64,000 bases of DNA from Colwellia sp. C2M11 (GTDB lineage: Bacteria > Pseudomonadota > Gammaproteobacteria > Enterobacterales > Alteromonadaceae), in the NCBI RefSeq assembly GCF_018860915.1, contig NZ_JAHKQD010000055.1:62001-126000 (forward strand), written 5' to 3'. Position 1 is the first letter of the stretch. Every line of letters begins with the position of its first letter. The position numbers were made by a program, and so were the translations under genes. A model generated the notes under the pieces. It saw only the letters and a list, made by a program, of their open reading frames with translations. It was not told the DNA's origin and did not search any database. Below, piece after piece: positions 27,815-35,424 of the stretch.

Positions 27815-28612
27815 CTATAGCTTGGCTTGTGTGTTGGTCAATGGCACCATGATTAAGTCCGGTGCTAGTTGTTTACGTGCAATACGAAGTGCTTTATTTA
27901 CACCTAAACGATAATCTTGTGAAAGTGTTTGCCATTGGCCACTTGCTTGATCCCATTGACCCAAACGACTTCCATCACGTGTTTGATAAATATAACTAAC
28001 ACGCCCTACCCGTAAAAAGTCGACATCCATTTGTTGGTTATCAACTGTCAATTGACCACTGTATGATTCAATAGTACGCCCATAATCAACTTCAATTTGG
28101 TAAGCTTCTAAAACACGACGAAATTTTTCAGCAACTGAAGTATCAGCACGTACCATCATGTCATTTAAATCATTAAGTCTTTTACTACGCTCTTCAGGGA
28201 GAAAAGGAACATCAAGTTGTACGAAACTTTCTAATGTAGAAATCATGCGCGCCATTAGAGGTGATATTTGGCGTTCAATAACACTGACTTCTTCCATAGA
28301 CATAGCCAGCTGAGTTAATTCGGCTACTTGATTGTCTAATTGAAGTTGCATTTGTAAGTTATATACATTTAAACCGTCTAGCTCTTTCGTTACAGTATTA
28401 AATTGTTGTAACTTAGTCTGAACTTGCTCTGTAAGGCCATTTACTTTTAACTGAGAGTTAACGGCAGACTGATTAATTTGTTGTCCGGCAGCAACCACTT
28501 CATCTAGTCGTTGAGATTGGTTGTTTTCATTCGCGATAGCACTTGTATGTAGCAGGCTGCTAGCACTAAAGCTAAGCAATAAGCTTGCTTTGGCAAGGTG
28601 TGATAACTTCAT
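27815..28612 (-). CDS. DUF3450 periplasmic coiled-coil protein, first gene of the TonB2 operon
   Basis: This 265-residue protein has a signal peptide (residues 1-27, ending SAIAN). A coiled-coil half (about 30-130, rich in Q, L and E) and a globular C-terminal part with the YIYQTRDGSRLGQWDQASGQW motif follow. DUF3450 almost always leads TtpC-ExbB-ExbD-TonB operons and is thought to form part of the periplasmic TonB complex; its biochemistry is not settled. A PhoB-type array lies 55 bp upstream of the ATG, so the whole six-gene operon may respond to phosphate limitation. Confidence 0.87.
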   Translation of the reverse strand: MKLSHLAKASLLLSFSASSLLHTSAIANENNQSQRLDEVVAAGQQINQSAVNSQLKVNGLTEQVQTKLQQFNTVTKELDGLNVYNLQMQLQLDNQVAELTQLAMSMEEVSVIERQISPLMARMISTLESFVQLDVPFLPEERSKRLNDLNDMMVRADTSVAEKFRRVLEAYQIEVDYGRTIESYSGQLTVDNQQMDVDFLRVGRVSYIYQTRDGSRLGQWDQASGQWQTLSQDYRLGVNKALRIARKQLAPDLIMVPLTNTQAKL

Positions 28613-28650
28613 GTATTTACCTATATCTTGTCATAAAATAATTGTGACAA

Positions 28651-28717
28651 AGTCTACCCAAGAAATATGACAGTTAAGTTATGGAAATGTGACAGTTAGG
28701 TTTCAGTAATGTTTCAC
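28651..28717 (-). promoter_or_regulatory. PhoB-type box array and promoter of the TonB2 operon
   Basis: Five 7-bp units spaced exactly 11 bp apart are read on the minus strand: GTGAAAC (28717-28711), CTGAAAC (28706-28700), CTGTCAC (28695-28689), CCATAAC (28684-28678) and CTGTCAT (28673-28667). Spacers are AT-rich 4-mers. Ten bases after the last unit comes a -10-like TAGACT (28656-28651). This is the layout of PhoB-activated promoters, where the array replaces the -35. Confidence 0.75.
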
Positions 28718-28837
28718 TTTTATGAATTACTAAGTAGAAGAATGTTCAACAGTCATGACGTATACTTTTTATGGTTCATTTTGTTTACTTAGGGTTTACG
28801 ACTAAATAATGTACTGTTTCGTTTGATAATATTGAAA

Positions 28838-28875
28838 TTGGTATACCTAGTTGGTATGGTAGGTTGGTAAACCAA
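28838..28875. promoter_or_regulatory. Cluster of TTGGT operators before the alginate lyase gene
   Basis: TTGGTATACC (28838-28847), TTGGTATGGT (28851-28860) and the perfect palindrome TTGGTAAACCAA (28864-28875) follow each other within 38 bp, at 13-bp starts. They resemble the UxuR/ExuR consensus of GntR-family hexuronate regulators. The last site is 104 bp before the ATG at 28980. Confidence 0.68.
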
Positions 28876-28979
28876 AAAGCAATAAAGAGTAAGAGGGGAG
28901 ATTGTAAATATAACAATGCTATTTACATCATCATTATTCTTTTATAAAGAATCAAATATAAATAATTTAAGAGAACATT

Positions 28980-30095
28980 ATGAATAACATTCGAGTAAGG
29001 CAAACTATTTTATCCTTAACTGCTATACCTATTTCTGTTGTCATGCTGATGTCATGTGCAAGTAATGGAGAAAGTGAACAATCTAGTTTTCCTCCTAAAA
29101 CAACGGCTACTATTCCTGCTGATAAATTTGATTTATCTCATTGGAAAATGAATGTGCCACTTGATTCAAACAATGATGGAAAAATTGATGAAATTTCAGT
29201 AAAAAAGATGCAAAGCTATTCGCATCCAGACTTCTTTTATCTTGATGAAGAAGGTTATATGGTTTTTACGGCGCCAAATAAAGCCATCACTACTGCCAAC
29301 TCTAGTAATACTCGTAGCGAATTACGCCAAATGCTTCGTGGGAGTAACACTAAAATAAAAACAAGTTATCCTGGTAACAATTTTGCTATTGCAGCCCACC
29401 CATTGTCTGAACGTTTTGGTGCTGTAGGCGGGAAAATGACAGCTACCTTAAAAGTTGATCATGTTGCACTAAGAGCTAAGAATATTAATAAACCTGCAGC
29501 TTATTCCGTTGTTGTAGGACAAATTCATGCAGGAAAAGATAAAGCATTACAAGCAAAAAACTTAGGGTTTGGTGCCGGTAATGAACCGATAAAAATTTAT
29601 TATAAAAAATGGCCAAATCATGAAAAAGGCTCTGTTTTTTGGAACTATGAAAGAAACCTAGCTAAAAATGATCCTAACAGAACGGATATTGCTTTTCCTG
29701 TTTGGGGAAATACCTGGGAAAATTCAAATGAGCCTGGCGATAATGGTATCGCACTAGGAGAAGAATTCAGCTATACCATTAATGTACATGAAAACATTAT
29801 GTATTTAACTTTTACTGCGCCAGGTAAACCAACAGTTAACTACAATGTAAATTTAGCAAACAATGTTGATGCAAACGGCGAGATAGATCCCAAAGATAAT
29901 AAGTGGGGCTATACTGGCGACTGGTTATACTTTAAAGCCGGTGCTTATAATCAATGTAGCACTAAAGATGCTCCTGGTCTGTGGTATGCAGCTTGTTTAG
30001 GAACGGGTGATTGGAAAACAGATAAAGCTAATGGAGATTATACGCAAGTTTCTTTTAGTTCATTAGTGCTTAGCGACTCTACTAATCCAAGATAA
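28980..30095 (+). CDS. Alginate lyase, polysaccharide lyase family 7, lipoprotein
   Basis: This 371-residue lyase cleaves alginate by beta-elimination. A lipobox LMSC places lipidated Cys26 at the cell envelope. The three PL7 motifs are present: RSELR (112-116), QIH (Gln181, His183) and YFKAGAYNQ (317-325), which supply the catalytic Arg, Gln, His and Tyr. The single catalytic domain has no attached binding module. It diverges from the TonB2 operon and has three TTGGT operators upstream. A weak G/C hairpin (30142-30167) without a T run follows. Whether it cuts M or G blocks cannot be read reliably; QIH is associated with G or MG preference. Confidence 0.92.
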   Translation: MNNIRVRQTILSLTAIPISVVMLMSCASNGESEQSSFPPKTTATIPADKFDLSHWKMNVPLDSNNDGKIDEISVKKMQSYSHPDFFYLDEEGYMVFTAPNKAITTANSSNTRSELRQMLRGSNTKIKTSYPGNNFAIAAHPLSERFGAVGGKMTATLKVDHVALRAKNINKPAAYSVVVGQIHAGKDKALQAKNLGFGAGNEPIKIYYKKWPNHEKGSVFWNYERNLAKNDPNRTDIAFPVWGNTWENSNEPGDNGIALGEEFSYTINVHENIMYLTFTAPGKPTVNYNVNLANNVDANGEIDPKDNKWGYTGDWLYFKAGAYNQCSTKDAPGLWYAACLGTGDWKTDKANGDYTQVSFSSLVLSDSTNPR

Positions 30096-30141
30096 TAGTA
30101 CATTATCCTAACTGAATTTTACTTTAAAGTTGCTTTAATCA

Positions 30142-30167
30142 TAAGGGGGATCATACGTTCCCCCTTA
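30142..30167. terminator. Possible terminator hairpin between alginate lyase and MCP genes
   Basis: A stem of AAGGGGGA with TCCCCCTT lies between the convergent genes. Neither side has a T run, so Rho-independent activity is doubtful. Confidence 0.35.
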
Positions 30168-30190
30168 ATCGAAAAGTAATTCAATATTAT

Positions 30191-31738
30191 TTAACTATTA
30201 AATTGAGAAATTAAACTTTGTTGCTCGTGCAGTCGTTTTAATAGTTTATTACTTAACTCAACAGCTTCTTTACCATGAGACTCACTTTTGGCTGACATAT
30301 CAGTAATAGATGAGATATTAAGGCTAACATTTTCAGCAACAATAGATTGCTCTTCTATTGCTGTAGATATCTGTATATTTATATCAGCTAATGCTGTTAC
30401 TTCCTCATTAATTTCTCGTAGAGCTACTCCTGTTTGATCTACCATAGACACGCAATTTTCTGATAGATCTCGTCCTTTAGACATAGAATTAATTGCAAAA
30501 TCAGATTCTGCTCTTAATTGAATAATTAATTTTCCAATTTCATCAGTGGATTGTTGCGAACGTGATGCTAAAGCTCTCACTTCTTCTGCTACAACAGCAA
30601 AACCACGCCCTTGCTCTCCAGCTCTTGCAGCCTCAATAGCCGCATTCAATGCTAAAAGATTAGTTTGATCAGCAATAGCGCTGATTTCACCCAAGATTTC
30701 TTCTATTGATCTCGTTCCATCAATTAAACGATGAATAGCCATATCAACTTCACCTAATTGCTTAGATAATTCATTTATAGAACTCATTGTTTCAGATACA
30801 ACTTCTAAACCATTATTACTAATATTCAATCCTTGCTGAGATGTATCAGCAGCTAGTGTTATCACTTGAGCAATTTCTCTTATGGTCGAAGACATTTGAG
30901 TAATAGAAGTAGCGACCTGATCAGTTTCATTTTTTTGTTCCGCAAGAATTGTTGCTACATTGCTACCCCGTTTTTCAGATTGAGTTGCTACATCATTAAT
31001 AATGGTTGAATCGTCAGAAACACGCCCTACAACAGCTTTTATTTTAGCTGCTTGCATTTTCAAAGCTAATAAAATATTTCCAACCTTATCGTTATTGCCA
31101 GAATATAAAAAACTCATTAGATTATTATCATAAATATTTTTTGATTCTTGAAGTACAGTTAGATATTGAGAGCGCCACAAAGAAAAAATTAATGCCCCAC
31201 AAAAAATGAGCCCTGCGAGTAAAATAGATATCATTGTATTATTATCTTCAACAAAAATATTTGTTATAGATAGTAATACAGAGAGCAATAAAATAACTTG
31301 TACCCATAAAGTTTTATCAACTTTTTCTTTAATAGCGGCTGGTTTCTTACCTTGGTGAAGCTGCGGATAAACTTCATTAGCTCTGTCAATTACTTTTCTA
31401 TCAGGTAAAGTTCTAACAGATTGATATTCAAAGACACTACCAGTATCATCTTTAATTGGTGTAACAAAAGCATCAACCCAATAAAAATCACCATCTTTGC
31501 AACGATTCTTAACAGGCCCCATCCAAGAATTACCTTGTTGAATACTTGACCAAAGGTCCTTAAAGGCTTCTTTTGGCATATCTGGATGTCGAACTTTATT
31601 ATGAGGATTATTCACTAACTCATCTAACGTATAACCAGAAATAGTACAAAATTTAGTATTTGCGTATTTAATATGACTATTTAAATCAGTAGTTGAAAGC
31701 AATATATCAGACTCAGAAAACAACAACTCTTTACTCAT
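30191..31738 (-). CDS. Methyl-accepting chemotaxis protein with N-terminal PAS domain (Aer-like)
   Basis: This 515-residue receptor has a PAS domain at about 1-115 ([21 protein letters not shown]...GYTLDEL...HPDMP), as in Aer. Two membrane helices (about 148-190) and a signalling domain follow, with the hairpin tip [38 protein letters not shown] (cited by its EIS and VRALA ends at about 345-385). Aer senses oxygen or redox through FAD bound to PAS; FAD binding here is likely but unproven. There is no chemotaxis gene nearby. A perfect FNR box sits 343 bp upstream. It may steer cells along oxygen or energy gradients on algal material. Confidence 0.88.
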   Translation of the reverse strand: MSKELLFSESDILLSTTDLNSHIKYANTKFCTISGYTLDELVNNPHNKVRHPDMPKEAFKDLWSSIQQGNSWMGPVKNRCKDGDFYWVDAFVTPIKDDTGSVFEYQSVRTLPDRKVIDRANEVYPQLHQGKKPAAIKEKVDKTLWVQVILLLSVLLSITNIFVEDNNTMISILLAGLIFCGALIFSLWRSQYLTVLQESKNIYDNNLMSFLYSGNNDKVGNILLALKMQAAKIKAVVGRVSDDSTIINDVATQSEKRGSNVATILAEQKNETDQVATSITQMSSTIREIAQVITLAADTSQQGLNISNNGLEVVSETMSSINELSKQLGEVDMAIHRLIDGTRSIEEILGEISAIADQTNLLALNAAIEAARAGEQGRGFAVVAEEVRALASRSQQSTDEIGKLIIQLRAESDFAINSMSKGRDLSENCVSMVDQTGVALREINEEVTALADINIQISTAIEEQSIVAENVSLNISSITDMSAKSESHGKEAVELSNKLLKRLHEQQSLISQFNS

Positions 31739-32080
31739 TTTATTCTCAATAATACAACGGTTGAATTAATTATATTAATCATCAAGATACAACCAAACTT
31801 AGCCTCATAACTTAATATTTTATAATTAAAAACGGAAGTTTATTGTAATATAATATTCATTACTTTTAGTGGGATAATCACTTTAAAAACATAACATTGC
31901 GAATTTTGTACAAAACTTTAATAGCAAATAAATGTTATTTACATAATCCTATTAAATCATTCAAACTAAATAGCTAAAACTAAATTAATAAAGACGGTTA
32001 TTTACCTTTTTTTATACATATTCCAATTTATTGAAGTAATTACGCCTTACAGAGAGGCTTTTATTTTTTATCAAATAGAC

Positions 32081-32094
32081 TTGATTTAGATCAA
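32081..32094. promoter_or_regulatory. Perfect FNR/Anr box
   Basis: TTGATTTAGATCAA matches the FNR consensus fully. The nearest gene it could serve is the Aer-like MCP, 343 bp away, which would need a long leader. A chance match in AT-rich DNA is possible. Confidence 0.45.
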
Positions 32095-32352
32095 ACAAAT
32101 TAAAATAATGCGTATTTTGTACTATTAAAATTTTAATATTTAAATCAATTACTTTAAAAGATAAATAGATCGAAACTCTAGTTGAATTTCGCATTAGAAT
32201 TTGTATGTTAATAACAGAGGTAATATGAAGTACTTTTATTATGATATTAATGACTTGATAAATAAAAGTGAGTCGAAGTAATCTAATCGTTAAGTGTATT
32301 AGTCAACCTATTTTACAAATTGAGACTGCTTTCCCCCCTAAATGAGCCTACC

Positions 32353-32557
32353 TATTTAACCTGAACTCGGTTTAAGATGTTTTTAATTTATTGAAATTAT
32401 TAATAATATAACTATATTTTACTCTAACTTGATAGTTTTTCTTAATTCAAGGCAGATTTCGCGTTAATAGCTAGTCTATTGCAAGTAAATTTAACGATGA
32501 AGTAAGGAAAAATAACTGTTAGAGAAAGATTTATTAAACCGAGCTCAGGTTATTTAA
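32353..32557 (+). mobile_element. MITE-like element with terminal inverted repeats
   Basis: About 205 bp with no coding capacity. The left end AACCTGAACTCGGTTTAA (32358-32375) and the right end TTAAACCGAGCTCAGGTTA (32534-32552) are inverted repeats with one mismatch in the core. A near-identical left part occurs at 11653-11822. No clear target duplication was seen, and no transposase of matching ends is in the window. Confidence 0.72.
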
Positions 32558-32571
32558 CGCGAGAGTTAAAA

Positions 32572-32603
32572 TAAAAAAAGGAGCTTTACTAAAGCTCCTT
32601 TTT
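32572..32603. terminator. Bidirectional terminator, serves the TonB-dependent receptor gene
   Basis: The stem AAAAAGGAGCTTT/AAAGCTCCTTTTT has loop ACT, with a T run on either side depending on strand. It lies 23 bp beyond the receptor stop. Confidence 0.88.
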
Positions 32604-32625
32604 GATTCACTAAATTTCTAGTACC

Positions 32626-35292
32626 TTAAAAGTCCCACTTTAATGCGACTTCAAATTGAGTACCTTTCGTTTCACTTTGTATGAGCGTATCTTCAAATTC
32701 TATCGCTTTATCTTTACCTAAAATATTCTGTACTTTAAAGGTTACAGTTGAAGAAAAAGTAGGATAGTAAGTATAGACCATATCAAGTGAATGAAATGGT
32801 TGCTCGTATGCATCATCTTTACCTTCAATACCCGGTATAATAATACGTTCGCCAAACACATTATAAACTAATGTCGCACTATGATAGCCATTAGGTGCAT
32901 CCCAACCTAGATTGAAATTAAGTACATACTCTGAATGACCCGTCATTCTGCGTGTAGGATTTGAAATACTAGTAGAAACACCTGTTTGTTCAACGACACT
33001 TTGGGTATTAATATTAATTTCAGAATCACTTAACGTAACATTACCCGATAAGAAAAGATCGGCACCATTTACCGGGCCTAAATCACCTAAGAAAGTAAAG
33101 TCTTTCAAAAATTCCATTTCTATACCATAAACATAACCGTCTTCAGCATTGGCAATACGGATAAGTGATGGACCATCTTGCGAAGGTGACTGTACCGATT
33201 CAATTGGCATATCCATATCTTTATAGAATAAGCCAACCGACAAGTTTTCACCTGTTTCCATATACCATTCCCAGCGTACGTCATAGTTAATTATGTCGGT
33301 ACTTTCTACGCCAGGAGTTCCACCAATAGGGAAACCAGTTAAAGGATCAATATAAGTTGCTGGGGCTACTTCACGAAGATCTGGACGAATTGTTGTTTGG
33401 CCAACTGATGCACGAAATTGCATTTGATCATCTAAAATATAGGTCAATGCTAAAGCACCAAAGAATTCATCTTCTTGGAAGGCAAGATCAGCTAAGTCAG
33501 CTTCTGTTGGTTGTGAAGGTAAGTCAAATTTTCCTGTTGCTGGATCAAGCGGTGCAACAACTTGTCTAAAATCTTCATAACGAACACCACCTACTACGCG
33601 CCACTTTTCATTAAAGAAAAAATCTGCTTCGACATAATAAGCATCAATCATTTGCCCTGAATAATAATCATCACCGGCAATTGACGTATCACGCATAATA
33701 TTATCATTGCCACTTAGCGGGTAATTTAAAATAACATCATCAGTTAATATAGTGTTTAATTGACTACCTGTTAAGTCTAGATCACTTAGTGCTAACGTAT
33801 TAATATCAACACGTCGAGCAAATGCTTCTCTTGATTTTTTAACAAAATCACCACCAAATTTTAATTCAACTTCAATGCCAGAAAAAGCTAATGGCAATGA
33901 CAAATTATAACCATAATTTTCTACTTCATCGTCTAAGTCTTGAAAAGTATAACGAGTAGAAGTACTAGCTTTTCTTAATGAACTTTCATTAACGTAATCA
34001 AAGATTCCATCTTCTGGTTGCCCATTATAACCATCTGAAATAATGTAACGTGTTTCTATATTACCTGGAGCATAACGGTTAGAACGTGCATCAGAATAAA
34101 ACCAATCAACACCGAGTCCCCACCAGTCATTAAAATTATGCGTGCCACGTAATTGATTCGAAATCATTTCACGTTCTTCGTAGATAACTTCACTATCGCG
34201 AATTCTTAAACCATCACTCAGTAAAACGTTATTAGTATTACCTCGTTTATCACTCACTTGATCACGAGTATCATGCAGTATTAATGAAGTAAAATCGATG
34301 CGATGGTTGCGCATGTACTCTAAGCCTAAACTCATCATGCCAGAAAAACGCACTGAATGTTCAGTTGTATCTACTTCATCAAAACCACGCACTAAAGACC
34401 AAGCACCATCTGAGCCTTTAGTAAAATCTTGACCTTCATAACCTTCTGATACTTCCCATTTATTGTCATAAGAAATAGATGAAAGAAAACCTAAACGAAA
34501 ATCATCAAAGTCAAATTTATTACCAAGCGTTATATCTAACCCTGTATTTGGGTTAATACTTTCACTTTTTGGATCATAATCGCGATTAAGCTGGGCTGCC
34601 ACTAATCGGTTTTCATCTTGGTCTAAACTATTGATAGAGGTATAGCTATTCCACAACTGTGTTAAATCATCTGGTGCTGCTCTCGTACCATCATCAACAC
34701 CGTACCAATCGTTACCACCACCATTGTAAGTAAGCCCGTCATCAAAGTTATTAGTGTTACCACCAAGTTTAGCTTTCATGTTAAAAACGAAATCTGTTGG
34801 AATAGTTTTCAAACGAACATCAACATTACCACCAGCAAAATGGGCTGGCATACTGGCCGAATAAGACTTTTGTACTGATAAGGATTCAATAATACTCGAT
34901 GGAAATAAATCTAATGGTATTACTGTTCGTGTTGGGTCAGGACTAGGTACAGCAGCACCATTTAATTGCGTACTTGAAAAACGTTCACCAAGACCACGTA
35001 CATAAATAAATTTTCCATCTACAAGTGTTATACCTGTTACACGACGAAGCGCAGCGGCTGCATCTGAATCGCCTGTGCGAGAAATTTGCTCTGCACCTAA
35101 AATGTCGGCAACAAAAGCTTGATTTTTACGTTCTTGCATTACGGCACTTGCAGTACCTTTTAAGCGACTAGCTTTGACCACAACTTCTTCAATGGCCTCG
35201 CTATCGTCTTCTTCAGCTATAACCTGTCCCGTTGTTGCCATCAAAGCAATTGTTAGAGAAGATAAAGCAAAAGATTTAAACTTATTATTCAT
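32626..35292 (-). CDS. TonB-dependent outer-membrane receptor
   Basis: This receptor of 888 residues has a signal peptide (ending GQVIAEED) and a TonB box-like EEVVVKA. The plug domain (about 50-170) contains RRVTGITLVDGKFIYVRGLGERF and IESLSVQKSYSASMPAHFAGG. A beta barrel follows and ends in a terminal aromatic (ALKWDF). I start at 35292 (MNNKFKSF) because GAGG lies seven bases upstream; the ATG 12 bp earlier has no such site. The beta-helix lipoprotein gene is just upstream on the same strand, suggesting a receptor-lipoprotein pair. The substrate is unknown; the pair's Pho-type promoter hints at a phosphorus compound. Confidence 0.9.
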   Translation of the reverse strand: MNNKFKSFALSSLTIALMATTGQVIAEEDDSEAIEEVVVKASRLKGTASAVMQERKNQAFVADILGAEQISRTGDSDAAAALRRVTGITLVDGKFIYVRGLGERFSSTQLNGAAVPSPDPTRTVIPLDLFPSSIIESLSVQKSYSASMPAHFAGGNVDVRLKTIPTDFVFNMKAKLGGNTNNFDDGLTYNGGGNDWYGVDDGTRAAPDDLTQLWNSYTSINSLDQDENRLVAAQLNRDYDPKSESINPNTGLDITLGNKFDFDDFRLGFLSSISYDNKWEVSEGYEGQDFTKGSDGAWSLVRGFDEVDTTEHSVRFSGMMSLGLEYMRNHRIDFTSLILHDTRDQVSDKRGNTNNVLLSDGLRIRDSEVIYEEREMISNQLRGTHNFNDWWGLGVDWFYSDARSNRYAPGNIETRYIISDGYNGQPEDGIFDYVNESSLRKASTSTRYTFQDLDDEVENYGYNLSLPLAFSGIEVELKFGGDFVKKSREAFARRVDINTLALSDLDLTGSQLNTILTDDVILNYPLSGNDNIMRDTSIAGDDYYSGQMIDAYYVEADFFFNEKWRVVGGVRYEDFRQVVAPLDPATGKFDLPSQPTEADLADLAFQEDEFFGALALTYILDDQMQFRASVGQTTIRPDLREVAPATYIDPLTGFPIGGTPGVESTDIINYDVRWEWYMETGENLSVGLFYKDMDMPIESVQSPSQDGPSLIRIANAEDGYVYGIEMEFLKDFTFLGDLGPVNGADLFLSGNVTLSDSEININTQSVVEQTGVSTSISNPTRRMTGHSEYVLNFNLGWDAPNGYHSATLVYNVFGERIIIPGIEGKDDAYEQPFHSLDMVYTYYPTFSSTVTFKVQNILGKDKAIEFEDTLIQSETKGTQFEVALKWDF

Positions 35293-35325
35293 TGTAAACC
35301 TCATGAATTAGGTATTTGAACATTA

Positions 35326-35370
35326 ATACCAAACTAATGAATAGAAGTGCTCAATTGATTAGTTTGGTAT
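35326..35370 (-). promoter_or_regulatory. Perfect 13-bp inverted repeat in the leader of the receptor gene
   Basis: ATACCAAACTAAT (35326-35338) and ATTAGTTTGGTAT (35358-35370) are separated by 19 bp, 34 bp before the receptor ATG. It could be a repressor site, as it contains TTGGTAT half-sites like those near the alginate lyase gene, or an mRNA hairpin. Confidence 0.55.
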
Positions 35371-35371
35371 G

Positions 35372-35410
35372 AAATGCTGTAGTATAAAAATAATTGTGCT
35401 ACAGCATTTT
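35372..35410 (-). terminator. Hairpin after the beta-helix lipoprotein gene
   Basis: The stem AAATGCTGTAG/CTACAGCATTT lies 15 bp past the stop. The trailing T run is short (on the minus strand TTTCAT), so partial read-through into the receptor gene is plausible. Confidence 0.5.
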
Positions 35411-35424
35411 GATTAGCTAGTCTG

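Larger units (their letters stand above)
28613..28979. other. Divergent control region of the TonB2 operon and the alginate lyase gene
   Basis: A Pho-box array lies on the TonB side and three TTGGT-type operators on the lyase side, each listed separately. A further inverted repeat CTTGTCA/TGACAAG-like (28628-28651) lies in the leader of the TonB2 operon. No gene. Confidence 0.65.
31739..32625. other. Long AT-rich intergenic region with FNR box, MITE-like repeat and terminator
   Basis: No convincing gene; a 60-codon open frame at 32012-32194 has no ribosome site and unlikely composition. It contains the FNR box at 32081, the complete dispersed repeat at 32353-32557 and the terminator at 32575. 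Confidence 0.6.

Noticed and set aside
28816..28834. TTGATAATATTGAA before the alginate lyase as an FNR box.
   Set aside because: The second half-site is TTGAA instead of ATCAA.
32012..32194. 60-codon minus-strand frame upstream of the MCP gene.
   Set aside because: No ribosome site and no family resemblance; it overlaps the FNR box.
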